The translations under genes were made by a program, and so were the position numbers. Positions 17,458 to 24,566 of a stretch of DNA of 41,624 nt are shown here, one piece after another; position 1 is the first letter of the stretch; every line of letters begins with the position of its first letter. The notes beneath the pieces were generated by a model. The model saw only the letters and a program-made list of their open reading frames with translations, was not told the DNA's origin and made no database searches. Origin of the DNA: Pseudomonadota bacterium (GTDB taxonomy: Bacteria > Desulfobacterota > Binatia > Binatales > Binataceae); the NCBI GenBank assembly GCA_021323675.1, contig JAJPKP010000030.1, positions 1 to 41,624 on the forward strand. The letters run 5' to 3'.

Positions 17458-17545
17458 TGGAGGGGGTGGGATTCGAACCCACGAAGCCTTGCCAGAGCTT
17501 GCCAGATGCCGAGTCTGGTGACTTAAACCGCTCGTCCACCCCTCC
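17458..17545 (-). tRNA. Class II tRNA-like gene, Ser-like D arm, anticodon CGG
   Basis: A full cloverleaf folds: a 7-bp acceptor (GGAGGGG with CCCCTCC), U8, a Ser-type D arm (GAC, GAGCGGUUUAA, GUC), an anticodon stem CCAGA/UCUGG around loop CUCGGCA, a 19-nt variable arm with an AAGC/GCUU stem, and a T arm GUGGG/CCCAC with loop UUCGAAU. The anticodon CGG (17509-17511) would read the proline codon CCG, yet the long variable arm belongs to Ser or Leu tRNAs. Base 37 is C, which is unusual. The discriminator is A and no CCA is encoded. The variable arm contains a near-tandem copy of UCUGGCAAG. It could be a decayed tRNA, a mistranslating allo-tRNA or a functional RNA decoy. Confidence 0.8.
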
Positions 17546-17600
17546 ACAGCTCACCAGTTCGATTGCGATTTTCCTTACTGTTCGTTTGTATTGGACTCAT
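17523..17600 (-). CDS. Possible 25-codon mini-ORF ending inside the tRNA-like gene
   Basis: An ATG at 17600 is preceded by AAGGAA with five bases of spacing, a good Shine-Dalgarno arrangement. The frame encodes 25 residues starting MSPIQTNSKENRNRTGELW and stops at TAA in the D loop of the tRNA-like gene. It includes codons such as ATA, CGA and AGG, expected to be rare in a GC-rich genome. Known CreT toxins are small RNAs with a short ORF and rare codons that trap scarce tRNAs. The resemblance is suggestive only; the ORF may be accidental. Confidence 0.3.
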   Translation of the reverse strand: MSPIQTNSKENRNRTGELWRGGRAV

Positions 17601-17613
17601 GCTTATTCCTTGA

Positions 17614-17637
17614 CCGTTGGTTGGTACTGGGTCCGGT
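17614..17637 (+). promoter_or_regulatory. Candidate target site of the mini-array guide
   Basis: The plus strand reads CCG then TTGGTTGGTACTGGGT. The mini-array pseudo-spacer begins TTGGTTGGTGCGTGGGT in crRNA sense, so the first nine bases are identical and more matches follow if one base is bulged. A CCG on the 5' side would be an acceptable CCN-type PAM. The site starts about one turn below the predicted transcription start, and a full-length R-loop from it would cover the -10 box of the promoter at 17646-17673. Confidence 0.45.
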
Positions 17638-17645
17638 ATTAAGCC

Positions 17646-17673
17646 ATTTTACGCGCACACCGCCGCAAGTCAA
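17646..17673 (-). promoter_or_regulatory. Sigma70-type promoter upstream of tRNA-like gene, mini-array and cas3
   Basis: On the minus strand TTGACT (17673-17668) and TAAAAT (17651-17646) are separated by 16 bp, each matching consensus at five of six positions. The predicted start is near 17639. No terminator-like hairpin with a T run lies between here and cas3, so the transcript may continue through the tRNA-like gene and mini-array into the effector operon. Confidence 0.55.
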
Positions 17674-17705
17674 CCCTCCGCATTCTTAGAAGTCGATTCC
17701 TACGT

Positions 17706-18668
17706 CTAATGAGAACCGGCGGCGCGCTTCGGGGAAGCAGCTACGTACTTCCCCAACCCAAACGTGGCGCTGTGGCCGACGTGTACGAATTCGCCGAATT
17801 TGAGGAATTTCCAGAACGGGGTGAAGTCGCCCTCGTAGGTTGCCTGGCCGATTATTCCTTCCCATTCCATCCGCTTGTCCTGGCGGGAACTGTATCGTTC
17901 CCATCTTGTCCACTTTGTGTTGTCTTGCGTCAAGCGGATCGATGCGGCTTCATCAATCAGTCCCTTGAAGTCGACATCCAGAGGCGCGCCGCAGTGAAAT
18001 CTTGACAGTGACGAAAGCCGGCCCAGCAGGCGGCGGAAAACGATCTGGAACTCCGGGCGGCGGACGAAGCGGCCTTCATGCTTGAGCCGGGTCTGGGTGA
18101 GGAACTCGATGGTCAGGTGCCTGCCCGGTGATGCGACGGCAAGTTCTTCGAGCGTGACCGCGGGCGCATTACCGCGCACAAGGTTGTCGGCCGCATCGTA
18201 AACGACGGCCGGGGCTTCTCCTTTGCCGAGCGCATCGATACGCCGCAACTCCACCGCGCGGCGGGAACGGCCGATTTTATCCACTTCGCGCAGCGCGACG
18301 ACGAAATACGGGAAAAACTCCTGCGCGCGGCCAATCAACACCAGCTCGAAGGAGAGTTCGTCGCCGGAATGGAACGTCCGCCTGAAGGAGCCGGCGTTGA
18401 TGTTTGCGGTGCCGGGGGAGATAACGAACGGACGCGGGATATCTTCGTGGGTCCTGAGCGCATCTGAGTGCGGAGGTGGCGAGGTTTCGAAGATTAGATG
18501 ATAGGGGCACTGTGCGGGTATCGGGCATTCCATGCCGCGCGGTGCCGGGCAGGCGACCGCGCGGAACGCGTGGCCGAAGGCGCCGCGCAGAGTCGAGCCC
18601 AGATAGGCGGGGAGATCGAGAGGTTCGAGGACCTTGAAGGTTACTGTGTATCGTGCGCAGGACAGCAT
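17706..18668 (-). CDS. cas6: Cas6 pre-crRNA endoribonuclease
   Basis: Cas6 cuts the repeat hairpin to release crRNAs. From ATG 18668 the protein (320 residues) starts MLSCARYTVTFKVLEPLDLP and continues with AYLGSTLRGAFGHAFR, then Cys40, Cys48 and Cys54 in the CPYHLIFET region. The C-terminal half has RWERYSSRQ and the glycine-rich GEFVHVGHSATFGLGKY near residues 292-308. The frame is open to ATG 18782, but those 38 extra residues are low complexity and begin inside a REP-like repeat. A TTGTCA/CACAAT pair (18710-18682) could drive expression from just before ATG 18668. It is the only Cas6 in view, so it probably serves both effector complexes. Codon use is host-like. Confidence 0.9.
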   Translation of the reverse strand: MLSCARYTVTFKVLEPLDLPAYLGSTLRGAFGHAFRAVACPAPRGMECPIPAQCPYHLIFETSPPPHSDALRTHEDIPRPFVISPGTANINAGSFRRTFHSGDELSFELVLIGRAQEFFPYFVVALREVDKIGRSRRAVELRRIDALGKGEAPAVVYDAADNLVRGNAPAVTLEELAVASPGRHLTIEFLTQTRLKHEGRFVRRPEFQIVFRRLLGRLSSLSRFHCGAPLDVDFKGLIDEAASIRLTQDNTKWTRWERYSSRQDKRMEWEGIIGQATYEGDFTPFWKFLKFGEFVHVGHSATFGLGKYVAASPKRAAGSH

Positions 18669-18778
18669 TGAAGCGGCATCGATTGTGCTCTCAAACTCCG
18701 GAACTGACAAATTGATATGATCGGGTTCCGAGCTTACTCCCGCTGGTGAGTTTGACGGAAGTAGGTTTGGAGGCGGAG

Positions 18779-19410
18779 GCATCGTTTGAGTCGCGCGTGC
18801 GATGCACGCGCTGAATAAGGTCCCTCACCCGGCGCGCGAGATGCGCGCCGGCCTCTCCCGATCGGGAGAGGCACGGGGCGTTGCGCAATCATTGGGTTCG
18901 GTCTTAGGCGGCGTTGGTGGATGGGGTGGGGACGGTCGGCGGGATTTGGGGGGTCGGGGCATCGTTTGAGTCGCGCGTGCGATGCACGCGCTGAATTCGG
19001 TCCCTCACCCGGCGCGCGAGATGCGCGCCGGCCTCTCCCGATCGGGGAGAGGCACGGAGCGTTGCGCAATCATTGGGTTCGGTCTTAGGCGGCGTTGGTG
19101 GATGGGGTGGGGATTGTCGGCGGGATTTGGGGTAATCGGGGCATCGTTTGAGTCGCGCGTGCGATGCACGCGCTGAATAAGGTCCCTCACCTGGCGCGCG
19201 AGATGCGCGCCGGCCTCTCCCGATCGGGAGAGGCACGGGGCGTTGCGCAATCATTGGGTTCGGTCTTAGGCGGTGTTGGTGGATGATGTCGGGGGGATTT
19301 GGGGTAATCGGGGCATCGTTTGAGTCGCGCGTGCGATGCACGCGCTGGATTCGGTCCCTCACCCGGCGCTTCGCGCCGGCCTCTCCCGATCAGGGAGAGG
19401 CATGGGGATT
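18779..19410. repeat. Four tandem ~180-bp REP-like units
   Basis: Units begin at 18779, 18959, 19141 and 19313, each with GCATCGTTTGAGTCGCGCG, so periods are 180, 182 and 172 bp. The last unit is partial. Every unit carries nested inverted repeats: CGCGTGC-GAT-GCACGCG, a GGCGCGC/GCGCGCC stem (shortened in unit 4), and CTCTCCCGATCGGGAGAG. Between them runs CCCTCACCCGGC, a motif common in dispersed repeats of proteobacteria. Copies differ at few positions, indicating recent amplification. They fill the space between cas6 and the glycosyltransferase gene. No protein is supported here although all frames are open. Confidence 0.9.
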
Positions 19411-19455
19411 CGCGCGGGCATCCGGCCCGCTACCTTATCTGACGCGTGCGGCGGA

Positions 19456-19471
19456 CTCCCCGTCAGGGGAG
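19456..19471 (-). terminator. Short hairpin after the glycosyltransferase gene
   Basis: CTCCCC-GTCA-GGGGAG forms a 6-bp stem 12 bp beyond the stop codon of the glycosyltransferase gene. No T run follows on the minus strand, so termination is doubtful. It is related to the CTCTCCC/GGGAGAG stem in the neighbouring repeats and may be a further REP copy. Confidence 0.3.
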
Positions 19472-19483
19472 AGGCATCGGGAG

Positions 19484-20245
19484 CTAGCGGGGATGGTGGG
19501 TTTTCAGGTGGCGTTCGTATTGTTTGGCGTATTTCAGGAATACGTAGAATGCGGAGGTCGCGGCGGCGTAGAAGCCGCGGATGCCTTCGAGGAAGCCGCC
19601 GCGTACGATGTAGAACAGGACGAAGCGCGCGGCCGGGTTTATGACCATCTTCAGCGGCGTCATCGCGGTCGGTTCGTGTTCCGCCGCCGCGCGGGTCGAG
19701 AAGCGGTTCATCGTCGCTACGTGGTCGGTGATGTCGCGATAGCTGAAGTGCAGGATTCGGCCGCTAAGCTTCCCTACGGTCCCATCGACCACCACCTTGT
19801 CGTGCGGGTCGCGTCCGCCGATATGGCCGCGGTCGCGCCGGAACAGCCGCACCGGTGTGTCGGGTTCGATTCCGCGCAGGTCGTAGCGCCCCAGATGATA
19901 CAGCATCCGCTGAATTCGGTAGCCGTCGGCCGGCGCCGGTGACGCTATCGCGCGCAGGATTTCCTCGCCGAGGTCGTGCGTGGCCTGCTCGTCCGCGTCC
20001 ATCAGCAGCACCCAATCTCCGGTCGCGCGGTCGAGCGCCATCTGCTTCTGCATCACGTAGTTGGTGAACTCGTGCTGGAAGACTTTCGCGCCGCACTGCC
20101 GCGCGATTTCAATCGTGCGGTCGGTCGAGAAGGAATCGACGACGATCTTTTCGTCACAGAACCATGCGCTTTTGAGGCACTGGCCGATCAGCTCCTCCTC
20201 GTTTTTGGTGATCGTGATCAGAGAGATTTTCGGTCGATCGGCCAT
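19484..20245 (-). CDS. Family 2 glycosyltransferase, WaaE/KdtX-like
   Basis: A GT-A fold inverting glycosyltransferase. The N terminus ISLITITKNEEELIGQCL is the nucleotide-sugar binding start, and DWVLLMDADEQ holds the DxD-type metal motif at Asp83 and Asp85. The segment IVVDSFSTDRTIEIA is the usual second strand and helix. A hydrophobic stretch FVLFYIVRGGFLEGIRGF near the C terminus suggests membrane association. The pattern resembles WaaE-type enzymes that add glucose to the lipopolysaccharide core; the actual sugar cannot be read from sequence. ATG at 20245 matches the conserved start. The frame extends upstream into the mrp gene, but that part is an overlap artefact. It lies 25 bp after mrp. 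Confidence 0.88.
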   Translation of the reverse strand: MADRPKISLITITKNEEELIGQCLKSAWFCDEKIVVDSFSTDRTIEIARQCGAKVFQHEFTNYVMQKQMALDRATGDWVLLMDADEQATHDLGEEILRAIASPAPADGYRIQRMLYHLGRYDLRGIEPDTPVRLFRRDRGHIGGRDPHDKVVVDGTVGKLSGRILHFSYRDITDHVATMNRFSTRAAAEHEPTAMTPLKMVINPAARFVLFYIVRGGFLEGIRGFYAAATSAFYVFLKYAKQYERHLKTHHPR

Positions 20246-20270
20246 CGATGGTGGCGGCGGTCGCGCGCCG

Positions 20271-21347
20271 CTAGCCGCGCTCGGCGGCTTCCCGCGCGTT
20301 GGGATGCTCGATTTGATCGATGACGCGGGCGGCGATTTCGCCGAACGCGATCGACACGGGATGGCGCGGGTTGGCGGCGACGATCGGGTTTGCGTTGTCT
20401 CCCCCCTCGCGCAGCTCGCGCACGATCGGCAACTCGCCCAGGAACGGCACACCGAGCTCGGAGGCGTACCGCGCGCCGCCGCCGTGCGAGAAGATTTCGT
20501 GGCGCTTCCCGCATTTGCGGCACAGGTAGTAGCTCATGTTCTCGATCACGCCGAGCACCGGCACGTTCACCTCGCGGAACATCTCGACTCCGCGCTTCAC
20601 GTCGATGAGCGCAATGTCCTGCGGCGTGGTCACGACGACGCCGCCGGCGAGCGCGACGCGCTGCGTGATGGTGAGCTGCGCATCGCCGGTTCCGGGCGGA
20701 AGGTCGAGCACGAGACAATCGAGATTGCCCCATTCGACGTTGAACAGAAACTCGGCCTCGAGCTTGGTGACCATCGGGCCGCGCCAGATGATCGCGGTTT
20801 CGCTATCGACAAACAGCGCCATCGAGACGTAGCGGATGCCGAAGCGTTCGAGCGGGATGATTCTTCGCTCGGGGGTGAGCGAGACCGCCTTTTCGACCCC
20901 GACCATCATCGCGATACTGGGTCCGTACACGTCCGCATCCATCAGCCCGATGCGCCATCCGCGCGCGCGCATCGCGAGCGCCAGGTTGACGGCGACGGTG
21001 GACTTGCCGACTCCGCCCTTGCCGCTTGCGACGGCGATGATGTGCTTGACGCCGGGGATATCGCGATGGGCCTGCGGGGGAGCGGCGCGATGCGCGGCGG
21101 AGGGGGGCGGCTGTTCGATGCGCACCTCGACGGCGGGTACATCCGGCATCGCGGCCACCGCCGCCTTCACGTCGGCGACGATCTTCTCAATCACGTCCGG
21201 CTTGGCGGTCGCGGCGGTCAGAATCACGGTCACGCCGGCATGGGCGACCTCGATATCTTTGATTATCCCGAAAGAAACGATATCGCGGGTGAAGCCGGGA
21301 TATTTGACCTTTTTCAGCTCGGCAAGAATTTCGTTTGGACTCGGCAT
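20271..21347 (-). CDS. mrp: Mrp/ApbC/NBP35-family Fe-S carrier ATPase
   Basis: Mrp proteins bind and hand over Fe-S clusters using ATP. The N terminus (residues 1-75) is a DUF59/MIP18-like domain. After a proline-rich linker comes the ATPase with deviant Walker A GKGGVGKS (109-116), LMDADVYGPS (135-144) and DLPPGTGD (215-222). The cluster-binding pair is Cys276 and Cys279 in CRKC. At 358 residues with both domains it has standard bacterial form. It is divergent from the DUF4838 gene with 48 bp between them, and is followed by the glycosyltransferase gene on the same strand, perhaps co-transcribed. Confidence 0.95.
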   Translation of the reverse strand: MPSPNEILAELKKVKYPGFTRDIVSFGIIKDIEVAHAGVTVILTAATAKPDVIEKIVADVKAAVAAMPDVPAVEVRIEQPPPSAAHRAAPPQAHRDIPGVKHIIAVASGKGGVGKSTVAVNLALAMRARGWRIGLMDADVYGPSIAMMVGVEKAVSLTPERRIIPLERFGIRYVSMALFVDSETAIIWRGPMVTKLEAEFLFNVEWGNLDCLVLDLPPGTGDAQLTITQRVALAGGVVVTTPQDIALIDVKRGVEMFREVNVPVLGVIENMSYYLCRKCGKRHEIFSHGGGARYASELGVPFLGELPIVRELREGGDNANPIVAANPRHPVSIAFGEIAARVIDQIEHPNAREAAERG

Positions 21348-21395
21348 CCTGATTTTCGTTTTCGAGGAGGCGCGCGCGAAGAGGCGGCGCTATAA

Positions 21396-23354
21396 ATGCT
21401 GCCCGACCATGTTATCATCCCGGGACTGCCGGAAAAACGGACGCGCCTCGGCGGCTTTGATCTTCCCTGGAGCAAGAGATCGTTGAAGAAACCCGCATCC
21501 AAAACGCTCGTTATCGCGCATTGGAAGGGAGCCGAAGCGCCGGTTACGGCGGTGAAAGAGCTTGAGACGGCGCTTTCATCGATGACCGGGCGCGAGGTGG
21601 GGGTGCGTGATGACCCGGGCGTGGCGCCGCGCGAAATCGTGGTATCGAGCGACGGGAGCGAAGTCGATCGCGGCGGGGGCGGCGAAATGCTCGCCGGCGA
21701 TGCGTTCCGCGTGGAGCGCGCGGGGGCGCATTCGATTCGGATTCGGGCCGGCAGCGACCGCGGCCTTATTCACGCGGCGGCGGATTTGGTGACGAGGCTT
21801 GGCGCGCGGCTCGCTCCCGGCGTCGCGCCTTTCTATCCGCGAATCGATGCGGCGGCGATCGGCCGGATCGAGCCATACGCGGTTGTGCCGTCGTTCGCGC
21901 GGCGCGCCTTCGTTTCCGACATCATGACCTGGAACTACAACTTCGCCGATCGGCTGGAGCTTCATCTGGGGCACGATCGCGAGTTTATTCCCTGGATGGC
22001 GCGGCGGGGGATAAACGCGTTTTCCTATATCCGGCACGCGCACGACACGCGGCTTCGGATCGATGAGATCGCCGGGATGCTGCGGGAGCATGGAATCGGC
22101 GCCGAGTACGGCGGCCATGTGCTGCAGCTTCTGCTGCCGCGCGAGCGGTTCGAGAGCGATCCGGCCATGTTTCCGGCGGACGAGGACGGAAACCGGCTGG
22201 CGAGCGGCAACCTGTGCGTATCGAACCGGGCGGCGCTGGAAATTGTGCGCGACGGCGCGATTCGCTACGTCGCCGATTATCCGGAGAACGAGCTCTTGCA
22301 CATCTGGGGCGCCGACGTGCGGCGCGGCGCGTGGTGCCGATGCGGCGGATGCAGGGAGCTTGCGCCGCAGCATCAGTACATGGCGGTGGTCAACGCGGTG
22401 GCGGAGTCGCTGGCCGCCGGCGCGCATCCGCGGCAGGTCGCCTATCTGGCGTATCACGACACGATCGATCCGTATCCGGGATTGCATCCGCTGGGGAACG
22501 TATGGGTGGAATGGGCGCCGCGGGAGCGGTGCTATTCGCACGCGATCGATGATTCGGATTGCGAGACGAATCCGCGCTATTTCGAATCGCTCAAGCGCTA
22601 CCTGGAGATCTTCGACGGGCGATGCCACGTCTTCGAGTACTACGCGGACGCGATCCTGTTCGGCGGGCTCGCGTTCGCGACGCCCGAGGTGATCGCGCGC
22701 GATATCCGCGCGTATCATGCGATCGGAATCGGCAGCATCTCGTGCCTCACGTTCGGCGCATTCAGCCTGCTGGCGTACCCGGTGAATATCGAGACGTTCG
22801 TGCGATGCGCCCGCGATGCCGGCGCGGATCCGCAAGCTGCCGGGAATTCGGTGGCGAGCGGACGGCATCCCGCCTGCTCTGCCGCGATGGGTGATGCGTA
22901 TCGCGCGATTGCGGATGCTTCGGCGATGGTGCTGGACTACGCGGACGTGATGCATCCGCGGATGGAGCCCGGCAAGGCGCGGCGCAAGCGCGGAGACCTC
23001 GAGCGCGCGGCGCGGATGTTCCATCGCGCGATCGACGCCGCCGGCGCGGTGTTGCGATCGCGCGGCGAGCCGCTGGCGCGCGGGGAGCATCAGTTGTGGA
23101 GATACAGCGCGCGGGTGCTCGAAGGAATTGCGGAGTATCTCGGCGCGAAGGAATGCGCGGGGCGCGATCGCGCGGAGCGCGGCGAGGCCGCAATCGCGAA
23201 GATTGCGGAAGCGATCGAGCATGTTCGCGCGATCGACCTGGAAATAAAGGGGACGTGGGGCGCTTACGATCTCGAGTGGATTCGCGAGGCCTGGCTTGCG
23301 GCGCTTCGCCGCGGCCTTGAAGCCAACACTCAGCAGCATCAGGAGATGCCGTGA
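21396..23354 (+). CDS. DUF4838 domain protein, glycosidase-like
   Basis: A 652-residue protein resembling the DUF4838 family, related to alpha-glucuronidase and hexosaminidase folds. The N-terminal part has KTLVIAHWKGAEAPVTAVKE then a domain ending in RGLIHAAADLVTRLGAR, like the GH67/GH20 N-terminal sandwich. A barrel-like part follows, with MTWNYNFADRLELHLGHDRE, FIPWMARRGINAF and a Cys cluster CRCGGCRE. No signal peptide is visible, so it may act inside the cell. A TATAAA overlaps the ATG at 21396, so translation may start later; TTG at 21482 is an option. The stop overlaps the acyl-CoA dehydrogenase gene. Substrate is unknown. Confidence 0.75.
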   Translation: MLPDHVIIPGLPEKRTRLGGFDLPWSKRSLKKPASKTLVIAHWKGAEAPVTAVKELETALSSMTGREVGVRDDPGVAPREIVVSSDGSEVDRGGGGEMLAGDAFRVERAGAHSIRIRAGSDRGLIHAAADLVTRLGARLAPGVAPFYPRIDAAAIGRIEPYAVVPSFARRAFVSDIMTWNYNFADRLELHLGHDREFIPWMARRGINAFSYIRHAHDTRLRIDEIAGMLREHGIGAEYGGHVLQLLLPRERFESDPAMFPADEDGNRLASGNLCVSNRAALEIVRDGAIRYVADYPENELLHIWGADVRRGAWCRCGGCRELAPQHQYMAVVNAVAESLAAGAHPRQVAYLAYHDTIDPYPGLHPLGNVWVEWAPRERCYSHAIDDSDCETNPRYFESLKRYLEIFDGRCHVFEYYADAILFGGLAFATPEVIARDIRAYHAIGIGSISCLTFGAFSLLAYPVNIETFVRCARDAGADPQAAGNSVASGRHPACSAAMGDAYRAIADASAMVLDYADVMHPRMEPGKARRKRGDLERAARMFHRAIDAAGAVLRSRGEPLARGEHQLWRYSARVLEGIAEYLGAKECAGRDRAERGEAAIAKIAEAIEHVRAIDLEIKGTWGAYDLEWIREAWLAALRRGLEANTQQHQEMP

Positions 23355-24517
23355 TGGATTCGATGGCGGGATATCAGCTTCCGGAAGAACTGGCCGCGCT
23401 GCGCGACCTGGTGGGCAAGATAATCCGCGAGGAAATAGTTCCGATCGAAGGCAAAATTGATCCCGACGCTCCCGAGATTCCCGAGGACGACTACTGGCGA
23501 ATCGCGCGCAAGACGCAGGCCGCCGGGATGTGGTGCATGGGCGCGCCAAAGGAATACGGCGGCGGTGGACTCGGGACGTTCCAGATGACGGTGCTGACGG
23601 AGGAGATGGCGCAGCATCGGATGGGCCTGTACAACCCGGGCGCAGGAGTTTTCGGCCGCACGCCTCCGCCCGTCATCTGGGCGGGCACGCCCGAGCAAAA
23701 GGAGCGGTACGCGGGCGGAACGATCAAAAATGCGTGGTACACGTTCTTTGCGATCACCGAGCCGTCGGGAGGTTCCGATCCGGCCGGCGCGATCCAGTGC
23801 CGCGCCGTGCGCCAGGGCGACAGCTACGTTCTGAACGGGACCAAGATTTTCATCTCGCACGCGCACGAGGCGGAATGGGGAGTGGTCTTCGCCCGGACCG
23901 ATCCCAAGGCGGGACGCCAGGGCGTCACCTGTTTCATTATCAAGAAGGGGCAGCCGGGTTTTACGGCGCGGCCGATTCGGACGATCCGCACCTCGGCGAT
24001 TCCCAACGAGGTTGCGTTCGAGGATTGCGTGGTGCCGATCGAGCAGCGGCTCGGCGAAGAGGGGCAGGGGCTGAACCTATGCCTCGATCTGCTGGCGCGG
24101 CTGCGGTTTCCTTACTCGGCGTGCAACGTGGGAGTCGGGGTGGCGGCGCTCCGGATGGCGATCGAGCATGCGAAGCGGCGCAGCACTTTCGGCGAGCTGC
24201 TCGCGCGCCGGCAGGCTATCCAGTGGATGCTGGCGGATTCGGAAGTCGAGTTGCGGGCGGCGCGATGGCTTACGTGGGACGGCGCATGGAAGGCCGACCG
24301 TAAGGAAGACTTCCGCACGGAGGCATCGATTGCGAAGCTGTATTCCAGCGAAGTGCTGGGGCGCGTGATCGATCGCGCGGTGCAGATTCACGGCGGGTAC
24401 GGCGTGAGCAAGGAGCTGCCGCTGGAGCGATGGTACCGCGAGGCGCGCGTGCGGCGTATCGGCGAAGGTCCCTCGGAAGTGCATCGGATGGTCATCGCGC
24501 GCACGCTGCTGCGTTAG
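23354..24517 (+). CDS. Acyl-CoA dehydrogenase family flavoenzyme
   Basis: FAD-dependent alpha,beta-dehydrogenation of an acyl-CoA is the family reaction. Motifs are clear: APKEYGGGGLG, FFAITEPSGGSDPAG (FAD-binding region), GTKIFISHAHEAEWGVVFAR, QIHGGYGVSKELPLERWYRE and the C-terminal RRIGEGPSEVHRM, where Glu371 sits at the position of the MCAD catalytic base. Length (387 residues) is typical. The ATG overlaps the preceding stop as TGATG; a GTG one codon earlier also works. The CoA-transferase gene follows after 49 bp, suggesting a pathway for activation and oxidation of an unknown acid. The acyl substrate cannot be deduced. Confidence 0.93.
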   Translation: MDSMAGYQLPEELAALRDLVGKIIREEIVPIEGKIDPDAPEIPEDDYWRIARKTQAAGMWCMGAPKEYGGGGLGTFQMTVLTEEMAQHRMGLYNPGAGVFGRTPPPVIWAGTPEQKERYAGGTIKNAWYTFFAITEPSGGSDPAGAIQCRAVRQGDSYVLNGTKIFISHAHEAEWGVVFARTDPKAGRQGVTCFIIKKGQPGFTARPIRTIRTSAIPNEVAFEDCVVPIEQRLGEEGQGLNLCLDLLARLRFPYSACNVGVGVAALRMAIEHAKRRSTFGELLARRQAIQWMLADSEVELRAARWLTWDGAWKADRKEDFRTEASIAKLYSSEVLGRVIDRAVQIHGGYGVSKELPLERWYREARVRRIGEGPSEVHRMVIARTLLR

Positions 24518-24566
24518 AGAACGCGAGGCCGCACATAAAATCCAGGATTCACGGAAAGGAAGCGAA

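Noticed and set aside
17458..17545. Annotation as a plain tRNA-Pro(CGG)
   Set aside because: The 19-nt variable arm and Ser-like D arm do not fit tRNA-Pro, and the anticodon loop CUCGGCA has C at position 37. I record it as tRNA-like with uncertain identity.
18734..19362. Open frames with repeated RGRRASRAPGEG or MRNAPCLS peptides upstream of cas6
   Set aside because: They arise from the 180-bp repeat units, occur on both strands, and change frame between units because the periods differ.
21576..23549. A 657-residue open frame on the minus strand opposite the DUF4838 gene
   Set aside because: It is slightly longer than the sense gene but is rich in Arg, His and Pro with no family pattern. 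Long antisense frames are common in GC-rich DNA, and the sense frame has clear domain features and an operon context.
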